55,157 bases of DNA from Falciphora oryzae (Eukaryota; Ascomycota; Sordariomycetes; Magnaporthales; Magnaporthaceae): NCBI GenBank assembly GCA_000733355.1, contig JNVV01000049.1, positions 2,156-57,312 on the forward strand, read 5' to 3'. The position numbers were made by a program, and so were the translations under genes. Under the pieces are notes generated by a model. It did no database searches, was not told the DNA's origin, and worked only from the letters and a program-made list of their open reading frames with translations. The stretch's first letter is position 1. Each line of letters opens with the position of its first letter. Below are positions 32,556-43,630 of the stretch, piece after piece.

Positions 32556-34130
32556 CTAGTGAGCGTAAAGAGCGCACCTAACGAGCGATCCCCCGGAAAC
32601 TTGGTTTCTGACCGGCGAAGCGAGCGGGATAGCGTGCGTTTGGCACAATTTACGTTAGCCGACGATCTAGACGCTTTGAGGGTTATCTATACCCTGCAGG
32701 TGCAATCTGTCACTCGCCAGGAGGCACGTACCGCCTTGGATTGGCTTGAGAGCAGCGTACGAGCGGACTCCCCTGAGGAGATCCCAACGCCGCTAAAAAA
32801 ATGGATTGGGGACGTACAAAAGCGGGATCCGGCGAGCATAAATTTGCTTAAAAGGCTAACAGAAGTTAAGAAGCCCCGCCTGCTAGTACTTGACGTGAAA
32901 TATACCGCACCGCACCGAGATATTGAGACGACGCCTCGGTAGCGAGGAGCATCGTGCTTCCACCTAGCTGACGGTAACGAGTTAATTTTCCGGGGAAGCC
33001 AGGTCTACGTCCCTACAGACGAGGCCTTAAGGACCGAGATTTTGAGACAGTTTTACGACTTCCCGGGAGCTGGTTATTGGAGCGTGGCCAAAACCCTAAA
33101 TCTAATCCAGCGCTTCTTTTGGTGGGATGGGGTTAAGGGGGATGTTATTGCATACGTAGCATCGTGCCTTTAGTGCTAAAGGAAGGCGATTCATCGCTAT
33201 AAGCCTTACGGCAAGCTTGAACCCCTGCCGCCGCCAAAGGACGGGCAGCCTATGAAAGAGATTTTTTTGGATTGGGTAACCGGCTTATTTGAAAGTAGGA
33301 CGGCGAGCGGTCAGGTTTTTAACGCGATTTTCGTCGTCGTGTGCCGGTTAACCAAATACGTGGTCCTTATACCCACACGAGCTGACACAAGCGTTGGGCA
33401 ATTCGCAAAGCTGTTTTTCGAACGTATCGAATGCGTGTTCGGCATTCCTAGGAGCATCGTTAGCGACCGGGATAGCCGTATTACCAGTGCCTTTTGGGAG
33501 GAGGTGTGCAAGTACCAAATTATTAAAAGACGCATATCGACCGCCTACCATTTTTAAACGGACGGGTAAACGGAAGTCCTAAATCGTGTGATCGAGGACT
33601 ACCTTTGCAGTTACTGCGCCGGTTCGGAAAATTCCTAGGTATCACTGTTACCGTTAGCAGCGTACGCTTATAACAACAGCCGGAATTTTACCACAGGACA
33701 CTCGCCTTTTTACTTCCTATACGGATCGGATTGCGAGATGCGGATTGATATCGCGGACGATATCCCTAAGGGGAGGGTACCCGCAGCGAAAAACCGCATC
33801 GAACGACTCCACGCACTGCGCAAGGAGCTAAAGGAAACGTTACTGCAAGCACAGGAGCGGTCAGCTAAATATTATAACAGGAACCACACCCTTATGCAGT
33901 TCGCAGTTGGAGATTTGGTAAAGTTATCCACGAAAAATCTGCGGTTGAAAAATAAAAAGTTAGCACCCAGATGGATCGGCCCTTTTCGGATTACCGAACG
34001 CATCGGTCAGCAGGCCTACCGATTAGCACTTCCCGAGCACCACCGCCGTTTGCACGACGTTTTCCCTGTGCAGTACCTCGAACGGTATACTGCTAGAAAG
34101 CAAGGAGATGAGGTGCCGCTACTTATGCCA
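32556..34130 (+). pseudogene. integrase of gypsy G (broken)
   Basis: After a linker (to about 32990) the zinc region is damaged: YDFPGAGYW has Tyr where His is expected twice, and the CxxC is interrupted by stops near 33170. Triad: D in FLDWVTG (33270), D at 33465-33467 (SDRDSRI), E at 33573-33575, 35 residues between the last two. A GPFRI module is at about 33985. Same -1 phase as RT. Confidence 0.83.
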
Positions 34131-34379
34131 GAGTACGAGGACGACCAAGAAGAATGGGAAGTTGAAGAAGTGCGAGACGAGGGCTACATTAAAGGCAAGA
34201 AGTACTACCTGGTTAAATGGAAGGATTGGCCGGCAGAGTATAACACTTGGGAGCCGGAGGAGCACCTTCAAGGCGCCTTTGCGAGAGTACGAGCCTTTCA
34301 AAGGGCCCGGAACCGAAGGGACCAAGGGATCCGTGAGCTCCAGGACGTAGAGCCAAGCAGTGAAGGAAAGGACCCCTGA
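34131..34379 (+). pseudogene. chromodomain of gypsy G
   Basis: EEWEVEEVRDEGYIKGKKYY followed by LVKWKDWPAEYNTWEPEEHL is a textbook chromodomain with the aromatic residues in place. Open to a TGA at 34377-34379. Confidence 0.88.
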
Positions 34380-34538
34380 AGATCGCCAAGTTGGTTATCT
34401 TTTTCTAAGGGTTTTATTGGAGACTAGCGCCTACCCTTAGGCGAAGGAAAAGACGGTTAACGCCTTTGCGAGTCCACGAAGACTTGTCGTTGCATTAGGA
34501 AAAGGAGGGGAAGGTTGGAGGCCGAGGACAGCCTCCTT

Positions 34539-34552
34539 AGAGGGGGGATAGT
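34539..34552 (+). other. Polypurine tract of gypsy G
   Basis: AGAGGGGGGATAGT against the 3' LTR. Family B has AGGAAGGGGATAGT at the same place on its strand. Confidence 0.78.
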
Positions 34553-35048
34553 TGTAACACCCGCTAACTAACGCGCCCGCGGGCGCGATATCAGCCAGCC
34601 ACGCCCTCGCCCGCTAACGGCTTTGGCGATTAGCACCCGCTAACCTAACGCGACCGCGGGCACGATATCCGCCAGCCAATAGGGTGGCGCATGCGACGTG
34701 CTGTTTTAGGAGAGTTAAATCCAAGGGGTTGTGACACGCTGGTACAAAGGGATCCCTATATGACACATTTAGACCCCGAAGCGTTGATTCGGGACGGAGC
34801 ATATCCAGACCCGTACGGGCGCCGCGGGGAAGAAGGCATGCCGACGGCAGGCCGACGGCAGCCGAAGGATTGTGTATAAGAAGGGCCCGAAGGACCTCCT
34901 GTAAAGGGGGTTTGGAGGGCAAGCAATCGTTTTTCTGTTTCTCATCATTATACACTTGTCGAGCCTCGCACTGATAAACCGCTGAACCTTTAAGATCCCC
35001 TTTCCCTACAGGCGTGACCCTCCCCCTAGGAGGCCACAGTCTGTTACA
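34553..35048 (+). repeat. 3' LTR of gypsy G
   Basis: 496 bp, TGTAACACCC...CTGTTACA, followed by TAAAG. Same internal 44-bp repeats and GC palindrome as the 5' LTR. Confidence 0.92.
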
Positions 35049-35053
35049 TAAAG

Positions 35054-35865
35054 GCCTATCTTCCTAATTAAGGAGCATTTTGCAGGTGGAAAAAAACGCA
35101 CGTGTTCTTAGCACTTATTACGTGGAACGGAAGTTTAATAATCGCAAGGATTATAGAAGGGATAACGGAAGCCGAAACCGATCGTACTAGCTAAAAACGT
35201 TTCAACCAAGACCCTAATCATCCCGGTACCTACGCGGATGCTAGATTTGCAAAAAGCCGGATTACAGATCGACACGCCACCCCTTTCGGGAATAACAACG
35301 AGCTAAGGAGCGGTGGAAAGCACAAAAAGAGGCGGAAAACAGGCTACGTAAAGAATACACCTAATTCCTCGTATTAGTGGAACCTGAAAGCACCGACGAG
35401 GAGGAACAGCTATCCTCTAATCCTAACGATTAGGAAACAAAGGAAGAAAAGGATTATAAAAGCAGCTACTTTATAACCCCCGCTACAACCTCATACCTTA
35501 TCGAGGAAGCTTTTACCCACTTTATCCATGCGCAACAAGCTTCAGGATCTAACAAGCTTTATCCCTATATTCCCGCGGATCAGGTATTAATCCAACACGA
35601 AATCCAAAGCACTTAGCAATGGCAAGGGATCCTTCCGGATACAGGTACAGCGAAAACCTCCACGGCCGGAAAAGGTCAAATCCACGCACTCCAACGCCAC
35701 AGGCCCGATCTTATTATTAATACAAACGGGCATATAAGGCACGTAATTTTTGGATCAAAAGAAGTCGTTTCCAGCATCGAAGAGATTACTGTTCCGACCC
35801 CGATCGGCCAGATCACGTTTTTCGTAGTTCCAACCCCGACCCCTTTCCTACTAAGCTTTGCAAAT
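35054..35865 (+). pseudogene. gag of copia F, last part, with zinc knuckle
   Basis: Same codon phase as 27805-28462, because the G insertion plus duplication is a multiple of three. A knuckle C-x2-C-x9-H at 35239-35280 (C*ICKKPDYRSTRH) shows a stop in place of a W or Q and a Tyr where a third Cys may have been. An acidic linker and a putative protease region follow (IIKTNGHIRHVIFG-like, 35700-35760); no D-S/T-G is clear. Confidence 0.6.
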
Positions 35866-37130
35866 ATGAATGCATTGCACGTTTACTTCGATAACACGCG
35901 CAACGAATTTATAAAAAACGACGGTACGCGCGTTCCGATTATAAAAAGGCACGGCCACCCCTGGTTCTTCCTTAACGACGTCACCCACGTCACCACGGCA
36001 GTTAGTTTCATAATGGAAACAAAGATCGCGGGAGCAGTCTTTCTTACGGAGGCTAAACTAAAGCGCGTGCACAAACGCTTTAGGCACCCATTTGTCGACA
36101 GATTTTGGAACGTTTTAAAGCGTGCAAAATACGAAGCTGATCGCGACGCTTTCGCAATAATTAATCGAATGTGCCATTTTTGTCAAAAAAAGGGCCCTGC
36201 ACCACAACGATTCCGATTCAAACTTTAGGACGACATCGATTTTAACTACGAGATCATTACAAACGTATTTTACATCGATCACAAACCAGTCTTCCATGTA
36301 ATCGATGCGAGCACAGCTTTTAATGCTGCAGCGATTTTTAAAAACATGTTAGTAAAAAAAACGTAGGAGGCCCTTAAGCGGTGCTGGATCGACGTTTACC
36401 TAAGGCCCCCAAACGTAATTTCCCACGATGCCGGTACCAACTTCGCCGCGAGCGAATTTCAAGCGGAAGCAAAGCTCCTTAGGATCACCTGTAAACAGGT
36501 CCCAATTAAAACGCACTAGTCGATCGGCAAGATCGAAAGATATCACGCCCTTTTACGCCGGGCCTTTGATATTATCCGACACGAGTGCCCAACTATGCAC
36601 CTCAAATTAGTGCTCCAAAAAGCAATAAAAGCCGTGAACGACACGGCCGGCCCCGACGGACTTGTCCCTACACTGCTCGTCTTTAAAGCAATGCCCCGGA
36701 TAAATAACGACTCGCCACCCTTACAAACCCAAATACAAAGAGCCGCTGCAATCCGGAAGGCTATGGCAGAGATCCGAACCATGCACGACAAGCGACGGGT
36801 GCAAAAAGCATTAGCTGCACGCAACGGGCCGAACATAGAACGAGCGCTTCCAAACTCCCTAGCTTTAGGAAGTGAAGTTCTGGTGTTCCGAAAAAAGGAC
36901 GGGTAGCAAGGCCTTTATAAAGTCCTGTCCATAACAAACACGTTAGTTACGGTGGAAATGGTTAACGGCAGCGTAACCTTTAAAAGCACGGTAGTTAAAC
37001 CCTACCACAAAGCAGAGGAACCTACCGCGCAAAAATCCGAAAAGCAGCCAGCACCTTTCGAGTACCTTAAGCTTAAACAGCTAAAACGCCGAAGAAAACC
37101 CCCGAAAAAGAAGGTCGCCGAATAGCTAAA
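35866..37130 (+). pseudogene. integrase of copia F (broken)
   Basis: It comes before RT, which defines the Ty1/copia order. HHCC zinc region: VHKRFRH (36067-36090) and MCHFCQ (36169-36186). Triad: D at 36304-36306 (HVIDAST), D at 36427-36429 (SHDAGTNF), E at 36535-36537 (GKIERYH), with 35 residues between the last two, all intact. Stops at 36364 and elsewhere. Confidence 0.83.
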
Positions 37131-38200
37131 CAAAGATCCCCAAAATCAAACAACCACCTTGCCCGAGATTACGGTATCACCCGAAATCCCTAACGAACGA
37201 CGCCGCCCTTATAACACCGCACAACAAGCAATTGTAATGAAACGAAGCCCTTAACGAGTGAACATAACGTTCCTAAGCGCCAAAAAGCACTAATCCTACC
37301 AACTAGCGATCCAACTCAAACAGGAAGGCAAAATCACAGCTCCCGGTCCACCATTTAAATAGTCCACCCAAAAGGAACTGGACGTACTTATCGGCGCTGA
37401 AATGATTAAACCGATTACTAAAAAGATCCCTAACGGAGCTACGATTTTCGAATCGCGGATCGTAAACGAGGTTAAAAAGCAAATTTCGAAGCCTTTTAAA
37501 AAATCGAAACTCGTAGCCATAGGATATAACGACGAAAAGAAACACAACATCTTTACGCAATTTCCCACGATTATAAAATGCAGCCAACGATTAATCCTAG
37601 CAATCACACCATCACTTATGCCTATAAAATTTAATCTGATAATCCGAAATATCAGCTAAGCATATACTTAGTCGGAATTAGAACTGCAAAAAGACGTTTT
37701 CCTGCGCTTACCTAAAGAATTGTTAACATGGTTTAAACTGGGCACGTTGCTTAAAGTGATTAAGCCCTTTTACGGGATCGCGGAATCAGGCCTGCATTGG
37801 TTTGTTACCTACTAAAAGCACCATAAAAAGCGCCTAAACTGCCGGACGTCAAGCTACGATTTTTATTTGCTTATTTTAAAAAGCAGATAAAGCGTTGGGA
37901 TCGTAGGCATGCAGACAAACGATACCCTTAACCTTAAAAACCCGGACTTCCTGGAAAAGGAAGAATCAGCGCTCTAGGAAGCAGGCTTTCGTTCAAAACC
38001 GAAATCAATCCTCAAACCGGGAAACGAAGCCGATTTCAACGGGTGCAAAATCCTAATAGGAAATTATGTGCTCGAAATTCGACAAAAGAATTAGGGCGAA
38101 AAGCTCGAGCTAATAAAAACCGATTTAAAAAGCTTAAATTACGAATATATCGTTTAAAAAGCTCGAGGCGCATATATCAGTTCCGTATGCTAACCGGAAG
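37131..38200 (+). pseudogene. reverse transcriptase of copia F (broken)
   Basis: Recognisable copia RT segments: ELDVLIGAEMIKPITKK (near 37380), NEVKKQISKPF, LYGIAESGLHW-like GIAESGLHWFVTY (37780), and the active site MQTNDT at 37909-37926, where the first Asp of T-D-D is now Asn (AAC 37918-37920). Multiple TAG/TAA. Phase as in integrase. The frame at 38043 is a shadow. Confidence 0.8.
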
Positions 38201-38890
38201 CCGCATTCGACTATTCCGTAGCGGCGCAAGCTAAAGACCCGGGATAAAAAAACGTGGTTAAATTAAACAAAAGGATTAAATAGCAAATCGACAACGCTTA
38301 AAAAGGATTAAAGTACGTTCCTTTGGATTTGCAAAAGACCAACCTCTACGTTTTCGTAAACGGATCATTCGCGAACAATTCAAACCTAAATTTACAAATC
38401 GGGTTTGTAATTGTATTAAGCAACGAAAAATCCGACGATCAAAAAACCAGCTTTCAGCTAATCGGGAACATTTTGCATTGGACGTCAGTTAAATGCAAAA
38501 GGGTTACGAGGAGCGTCTTTGCGAGCGAAATTTACAGGATGGTTAGCGGATTCGATGCAGCCTATGTTATCAATTTAGCGTTCGCAACGATTTTCGAAAA
38601 GCTGAACCAAAAAGCCCCGAAACTGACAATTTGTACCGATAGCTTCTCGCTATATCAATGCCTTGTACAATTAGGCACAATAGCGGAAAAGAGGCTTATA
38701 ATCGATATTATAGCACTTAAGGAATCCTACGAAAAACGCGAGATCGACGAAATCCGCTAAATCGCGGGATTAAACAACCCGGCAAACGCGATAACCAAGG
38801 ATCAGCCAAATAAAGCTTTAAAAGATTTAGTTACATGCAATAAAATAACGGTGCGGATCGAGGGTTGGGTGGAACGGAAGAAACAATAAA
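38201..38890 (+). pseudogene. RNase H of copia F (broken)
   Basis: LYVFVNGSFANN (Asn where Asp is expected), RSVFASEIYRM, LTICTDSFSLY and NNPANAITKDQPN lie in this order at 38340-38815, the copia RNase H pattern. The polyprotein probably ends near 38889 (WVERKKQ*). Confidence 0.8.
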
Positions 38891-40293
38891 AAAAAAAGCG
38901 AAAGGAAGCAGGAAAATTGATTTGTTAAAGCGCAAAATAGCCAACTATAAAATCCGAAAAAACAAAAGCACCCAAACGCCAAAACAATCCGAAAACGATT
39001 ACACAAGCGATATTTCTAAGCTCCAAAAAAGACCTCCACTATCGATAAATACATTGCCAGTTTAAACGTTAACATCGTCAAAATCCTTATTTTCCTTTCC
39101 CTCCTTAACGACCCCTTTATCCTTATCGTCCACCTCGTTAAAAGCACTAAACAAACTGTCACCTGCTCCCAAAAACGCCGCATTAAATATACGCTAAGCG
39201 GCAGCACGGCCCGCCGCCTTCCGCTTAGCACCGCTTATTCCAAAAAAATTAATATTAACCTCACCGGCCTGCTCTTCCTTGCTAATAAGGATTATGCATT
39301 TGGTGGTAGTGCGCCATTTCGCAAGCTCCTAAAAATAGCAAAATAAAGGTTAGCAAAATACTAGAGCAGCCAAACAAAAGATCGACGTATTTTATCGATA
39401 TAATTAGGCTTAAGGAAATACTAAGCCATAAATTTCTTAGCCGAAGCGATTGCTATTTTAGGACTATTAATCGTTAGCTTACAAAATTAGCAAACCATTG
39501 CCTAAAAGATTACCTACATTGGCTAGCACGAATAACCAAACGCATAAGCCCAGCAACGGTTGCCGGCCGGCTCGGTATTAAAGCATTTAGCCCCCTTTAA
39601 TTTGCCGGCCAAAAGAAAATTAAGGCAATTCAGGTATAGGAACGATCTTTATTTGCCCTATGCAGGGCGCGGGCGAGCAGGCGTTTTACCTTCCCCCTTT
39701 TTGGCACGGCTTTTTTTAACGATACGGTTTGGGACCGTCTTGCCGCTAACCTAACCTTTAGCGACGGGCTTATCGTTACCAGCTCCAATGGAGCGAGTAT
39801 CAATTATCGTAACGATCGAACGAGCAGCAGAAAGGCAAAGCAAAGATCGGCAGGCAGGCAAGCAGGCATAAGCAGTCAAAAAAAGGTGGTTGTAAAAAGC
39901 CAAATCCCAGATCATAACGATCAAAAAACCTACGGCTTTTTAAATATCCCAAGCCAGGCCCTATAAGTTATACTCGCGATCCGTTCCTTCCTATTTTGCA
40001 GATCAGCACGCACACGGCTCAATAGATTTTTATTGAGCTCGTTCACCACTATTGGGAGCACTTAAGCCGCAAACACCTAATCCCACGAGCACCCAACCAA
40101 ACTTTGCCCTATTTACTATTGTTCCTATCTATAATCTTTACCTACCTCCAGCACAGTCCCTCCTTTCATTCTTTTCCTTTGTTTTCGAAGCAGATTGACG
40201 GATCCGGATTCCTTTGTTATTAATATGGTGAGATCCCCGGATCTGGAAAACGAACAAGTGGCCGATGCACGCGCTCAAAAAAAGAACTGCCAG
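38891..40293 (+). other. Copia F 3' untranslated region, no gene recognised
   Basis: About 1.4 kb between RNase H and the 3' LTR, unusually long for a copia element. Only short open frames in inconsistent phases. A small GGCA repeat (39849-39868) is present. It may hide a worn extra gene or an undetected old insertion; I see no terminal repeats or duplication to show this. Confidence 0.45.
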
Positions 40294-40527
40294 TGTTAAT
40301 CCACGTGATCTAGCGCGTGCATCCAGGAAGGGCCCACGGCTCGTGGAGCAGCAAACCTACGGGCCGTGCGCTCCCACGAGCCTACAAAAGGGGATCTTGC
40401 GATCCCCTTCCTGTAACTAAATTCCTCCCTCTTCATGCATCAATACAGACACCTTTCCAGATCTATAGATCTTTGTTCTTTCCTTTGGGAGATCTCTGAG
40501 CCTACAGGAGTAACACTCCTACCAACA
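40294..40527 (+). repeat. 3' LTR of copia F
   Basis: TGTTAATCCACGTG...CCTACCAACA, 234 bp, followed by GTCGC and the pogo #1 sequence that continues 10533-10537. Confidence 0.92.
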
Positions 40528-40532
40528 GTCGC

Positions 40533-42390
40533 CCTCCTTTTTTGACCCCCATGGTCGCGTATTTCTTGCTGTAACTGTTCATCCAGCTCCTGCTGGTCCA
40601 AAACATTTCGTATTTCGTCGATAGTAAATAACCCTCCAAATCGGACACGTGTTTTTTTGGCCCTCCGGCGTTTGTTTAATGCTTCGTTCGCCTTTCGAAG
40701 CGTAAATATTTCGGCTCGGAAAAGGGCTACTTTGTGCATTATCGCTTTCGTCCTTTTTGCAATTTGGTCCATAGCCGCCAGCATAGGTATCGGAAAGTTG
40801 CTTTAGTAATTAGTAATCCGAGTTTTGATATATTCGGATTGCGCAATTGCTTTTTTAGCTGTTCGCGGCGTTTTGGAAATCCAAAGTTCGGGGTCGTTTA
40901 AAAGCGTCCTTAGGGGAGTTGGAATCCGTAGCTTTACATCTAGCTTTTCCAGGACCGAATCCGGATTGAAAGGAATAAAGCCAGCCTTTCGGAAACCTTT
41001 TTAGATATTTTTTTTTAGTTATAAAGTCCAAAAATGCCGCTTTAAACGCCGAAAGGAACTCGACCTTGGTTACGTAGCTAACGTGCAACCTGATTAGGTT
41101 TTCGATTCGTCGACCGTACGACCGCTTCATTAGGCCGAAGCACCTAACGTTAAGCGGCTAAAAGAAGTGAAACGAATACGGAAGCATGTAAAGCGTAATG
41201 ATGTTATGTTCCTGGCAATAAAGCTCGAAATCTGTTAAATAGTGGCTTTTGTATCCGTTTAGCACTAATAAACGATGTGTGCCTTTCGTGCGCGATATAG
41301 TGTGTTTATCGAAATGCTGGATTTATTTCAAACCGAGCTCGTTCGTAGTCCACCCGTTGGAATTAGTTGCGATAACCTAATTGCGTAGGAGGTTGGTTTC
41401 CGAGTACCAATTGGCTAAATGGTATTGCTTTTTAACGATGTAACAAGGGGTCAAAGACGGCTTGGAAAAGGATCTCTATATTGCAGATAATCTTTCTATG
41501 GGCTCAAGAGATGCTTGAGGAAGAAGGAATCTCTCATGGAGGACATAGGAGATGGCAGGGTTTATATAAACCACCCTGTGATCCGTGCGAAGTATTGAGT
41601 ACATGATTCACACTGCCCTTCCGGCCTTCGGCCTTTGGGCCTCGGGGCCGTTAGGCACCTATACCGGTTCCCGGACCTTCTGTGGGGCCGATTAGGTGAG
41701 TCCACAGGTTCTTCCGTGTGACAAACGATAATAAAAGGGGAGATCGCCTAACCGCAATAGTTAACTCCTTAAATGATTGTAGCCCATTCCCGGTTGCTAG
41801 GCTGGACTAGCTTTGCTTTACTACGGCCTTCCGATATTGTAATAACCATAACGGCCGCGATTATGCCTATAAAAAAGCCGGTTTTGTCGAAGTTATAAAT
41901 GTCGTTATCTAAAATGCTATATTTGGCTACACTATTTCGCATAAAGTCGAACTAAGCAAAAACGAGCTTAAGATTTTCGCATTTGGCCCTTTAGTAATCG
42001 TACTTTCGAATCCAACGCGTGCCGAGCTTTGCGCGGCGTTTAACGAACCTCTTAACCCAGCACTTGCCGACGGTGCCCGCGTCGCGTTCGGCGAGCAATC
42101 GGTTAGCCATACCTTCAACACCAAAAGGCCGGGGAGGAAACGCGCGAGAATCTAGCTTAAATATGTATTTGACAAGCGCCTCCTTTTCGGATTCCGTCAA
42201 TTTCCGAACGTTGGGTTTGCAGTCGCGTCGAACAGATCGGCCGGCGCGTCGGTCGCGTAGCGTGGATTAAGGAATATTGTAGATTTTGGCTGCCTCTCGC
42301 ACACTTAATTGTGCATTAGATTGGATTGCCCGTAAAGCAAAGGCAATCTTAGCTTTTTTCGATGTCGATGCTATTTGTAATTGTTAAGCA
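40533..42390 (-). pseudogene. Transposase of pogo #1 (broken)
   Basis: Reading on minus from about 42375: helix-turn-helix region (ALRAIQSNAQLSVREAAKIY), CENP-B-type second HTH (KLTESEKEALVKY...KRRAKLG, 42200-42000), then the DDE domain. NFDKTGF keeps the first Asp. The second reads LVLNGYKSH and the third PLNVRCF, so both have Asn for Asp. A C-terminal coiled-coil (LRKANEALNKRRRAKKTR, 40784-40600) and half of a zinc knuckle (YGTCGKTGHNARIC, near 10500 across F) follow. The solo A LTR interrupts at 41439. The start ATG is not visible. Stops are at Q/W sites. Confidence 0.82.
41439..41723 (-). mobile_element. Solo LTR of gypsy family A in pogo #1
   Basis: 285 bp, TGTAACAAGG...CCGTGTGACA, flanked by AACGA (41434-41438, 41724-41728). 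It shares the TATA and self-complementary segments with the A1/A2 LTRs but has more changes and a 10-bp shortfall, so it is an older or different subfamily member. Confidence 0.92.
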
Positions 42391-42474
42391 ATTGAGGTTG
42401 GAAGTAGGAGACGCGAATTGCGATGGAAAACGGGCGACTTGGTGATATGGGCGACTCGGTAATGAACCACGTTA

Positions 42475-42611
42475 ACCCTTTTTTAACGAGTATATCGGAA
42501 ACTATTTTTTCGAGGTTGAAAATGTTAAGCTTATGTTTTTTTAGCGTCGCAGCTTAGCGTTACCCGCCTATTAAGCCGGGAAACGATTTGGATTCTAAAT
42601 TTAAAGCTAAC
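42475..42611 (+). pseudogene. gag of element H, second part
   Basis: Continues the phase of 9778-10323 across pogo #1 (…VKVYLR, then PFFNEYIGNYFFEVENVKL) and resembles the region after the D capsid. Ends at the TA target of MITE Z1. Confidence 0.5.
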
Positions 42612-42856
42612 TAACGTGGTTCACAAGCGAGTCGGTCACTTCAAAATCCCATATTAAACGGCGTTTTTTTTCAATTAAATAACTCGTTCAATTTGGAGTT
42701 AAATTCCACTAAAATTAAAACAGTTAACGTGGTTCACCACCGAGTCGCGCAAACCACCGAGTCGCGCACTACGAAATCGCATATTAAACGCGATTTTCGA
42801 TACCCTTGCTAACTCGGCCAATTTAAGCCCAAATTTAAACAAGTTTTAATAGGTTA

Positions 42857-43026
42857 TATTTAACTACGTAGTAAATTTAATTTAATTTTCTTGGATTTTT
42901 ATTATTCCCCTTTTAAGGTTAGTTCGAAACACTGTGTAATACACTGTGTAAAATATGAAACTAACCCTAAAGGGGTAATGATAAAAATCTAAGAAAATTA
43001 AATTAAATTCCTTATTTAGTTAAATA
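42857..43026. mobile_element. MITE X1, 170 bp hairpin
   Basis: TATTTAACT...AGTTAAATA with arms of about 75 bp, flanked by TA (42855-42856, 43027-43028). It is the duplicate of X2 within the tandem repeat. Inner motif TTACCCCTTT...TTAGTTT is shared with X3. No coding capacity. Confidence 0.85.
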
Positions 43027-43028
43027 TA

Positions 43029-43458
43029 ACGTGGTTCACCACCGAGTCGCGCAAACCACCGAGTCGCGCACTACGAAATCGCATATTAAACGCGATTTTC
43101 GATACCCTTGCTAACTCGGCCAATTTAAGCCCAAATTTAACCAAGTTTTAATAGGTTATATTTAACTACGTAGTAAATTTAATTTAATTTTCTTGGATTT
43201 TTATTATTCCCCCTTTAAGGTTAGTTCGAAACACTGTGTAATACACTGTGTAAAATATGAAACTAACCTTAAAGGGGTAATGATAAAAATCTAAGAAAAT
43301 TAAATTAAATTCCTTATTTAGTTAAATATAGCCTGTTTAAATTTGGTTAAATTTAGGCTTAAATTGGCCGAGTTAGCAAGGGTGTCGAAAATCGCGTTCA
43401 ATACGTGATTTCGAAGTGCGCGACTCGGTGGTTTGCGCGACTCGGTGGTGAACCACGT
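43029..43458. mobile_element. MITE Y, palindromic, with X2 at its centre
   Basis: Arms 43029-43156 and 43331-43458 are inverted repeats (ACGTGGTTCACCACCGAGTC...), TA at both ends, 258 bp without X2. The terminus contains two copies of ACCACCGAGTCGCGCAA/C (17 bp each), of the pogo #1 type. X2 is inserted at the midpoint TA. Confidence 0.83.
43159..43328. mobile_element. MITE X2, 170 bp hairpin
   Basis: TA-flanked (43157-43158, 43329-43330). Arms of about 75 bp with some mismatches and a short ACACTGTGTAATACACTGTG loop region. Inserted in the exact centre of Y. Confidence 0.87.
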
Positions 43459-43460
43459 TA

Positions 43461-43630
43461 TATTTAACTTTAAAATGATTATAATTTAAATTTTCCGCAT
43501 TTTTATTATTACCCCTTTTAGGTTAGTTTGCATATTTACACAGTATAATACACAGTGTTACAAACTAACCTAAAAGGGGTAATAATAAAAATGCGGAAAA
43601 TTTAAATTATAATCATTTTAAAGTTAAATA
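43461..43630. mobile_element. MITE X3, 170 bp with near-perfect 70-bp arms
   Basis: TATTTAACTTTAAAATGATT...AATCATTTTAAAGTTAAATA; the two arms match over about 70 bp without a mismatch that I can see. TA on each side (43459-43460, 43631-43632). Same length and core as X1/X2 but different arm sequence, a separate subfamily and probably younger. Confidence 0.88.

Larger units (their letters stand above)
28463..35048 (+). mobile_element. Gypsy G: complete Ty3/gypsy chromodomain element in copia F
   Basis: 6,586 bp with 496-bp LTRs (28463-28958, 34553-35048) and a TAAAG duplication (28458-28462, 35049-35053). Gag and Pol are in two phases, joined by a -1 step at a slippery heptamer. Coding parts are close relatives of family B, though the upstream part of the LTR is not. 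The LTRs differ by about 20 changes, all transitions as far as I can see, with no indel: recent insertion followed by RIP. Confidence 0.93.
10538..40527 (+). mobile_element. Copia F: Ty1/copia retrotransposon inside pogo #1, with three insertions
   Basis: Bounded by 234-bp LTRs (10538-10771, 40294-40527) and a GTCGC duplication (10533-10537, 40528-40532) that rejoins the pogo terminus exactly. Order Gag, integrase, RT, RNase H is the Ty1/copia order. Net length is about 7.6 kb after removing D, the 134-bp LTR and G. The Gag-Pol codon phase is restored across each insertion, which supports the boundaries. In-frame stops and catalytic Asp-to-Asn changes make it inactive. Confidence 0.92.
10326..42472 (-). 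mobile_element. Pogo/Fot1-type DNA transposon #1, split by copia F and a solo LTR
   Basis: Terminal repeats start ACGTGGTTCATxACCGAGTC at both ends (10326 and, reversed, 42472), flanked by TA (10324-10325 and 42473-42474), the target of Tc1/mariner/pogo elements. Removing F (10538-40527 plus GTCGC) and the solo LTR (41439-41723 plus AACGA) leaves 1,862 bp, the same as pogo #2. The transposase is on the minus strand. Each terminal repeat carries two 17-bp modules (CACCGAGTCGCCC-type). It is a different subfamily from #2 by terminus sequence and N-terminal protein. Confidence 0.9.
42725..43328 (+). repeat. 302-bp tandem duplication of Y half plus X
   Basis: 42725-43026 and 43027-43328 are direct repeats of 302 bp with very few differences (for example TTTAAACAAG/TTTAACCAAG and CCCTAAAG/CCTTAAAG). 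Each unit is a Y left arm followed by a complete X MITE. The second unit runs into the Y right arm, so only it belongs to a whole Y. Confidence 0.92.
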
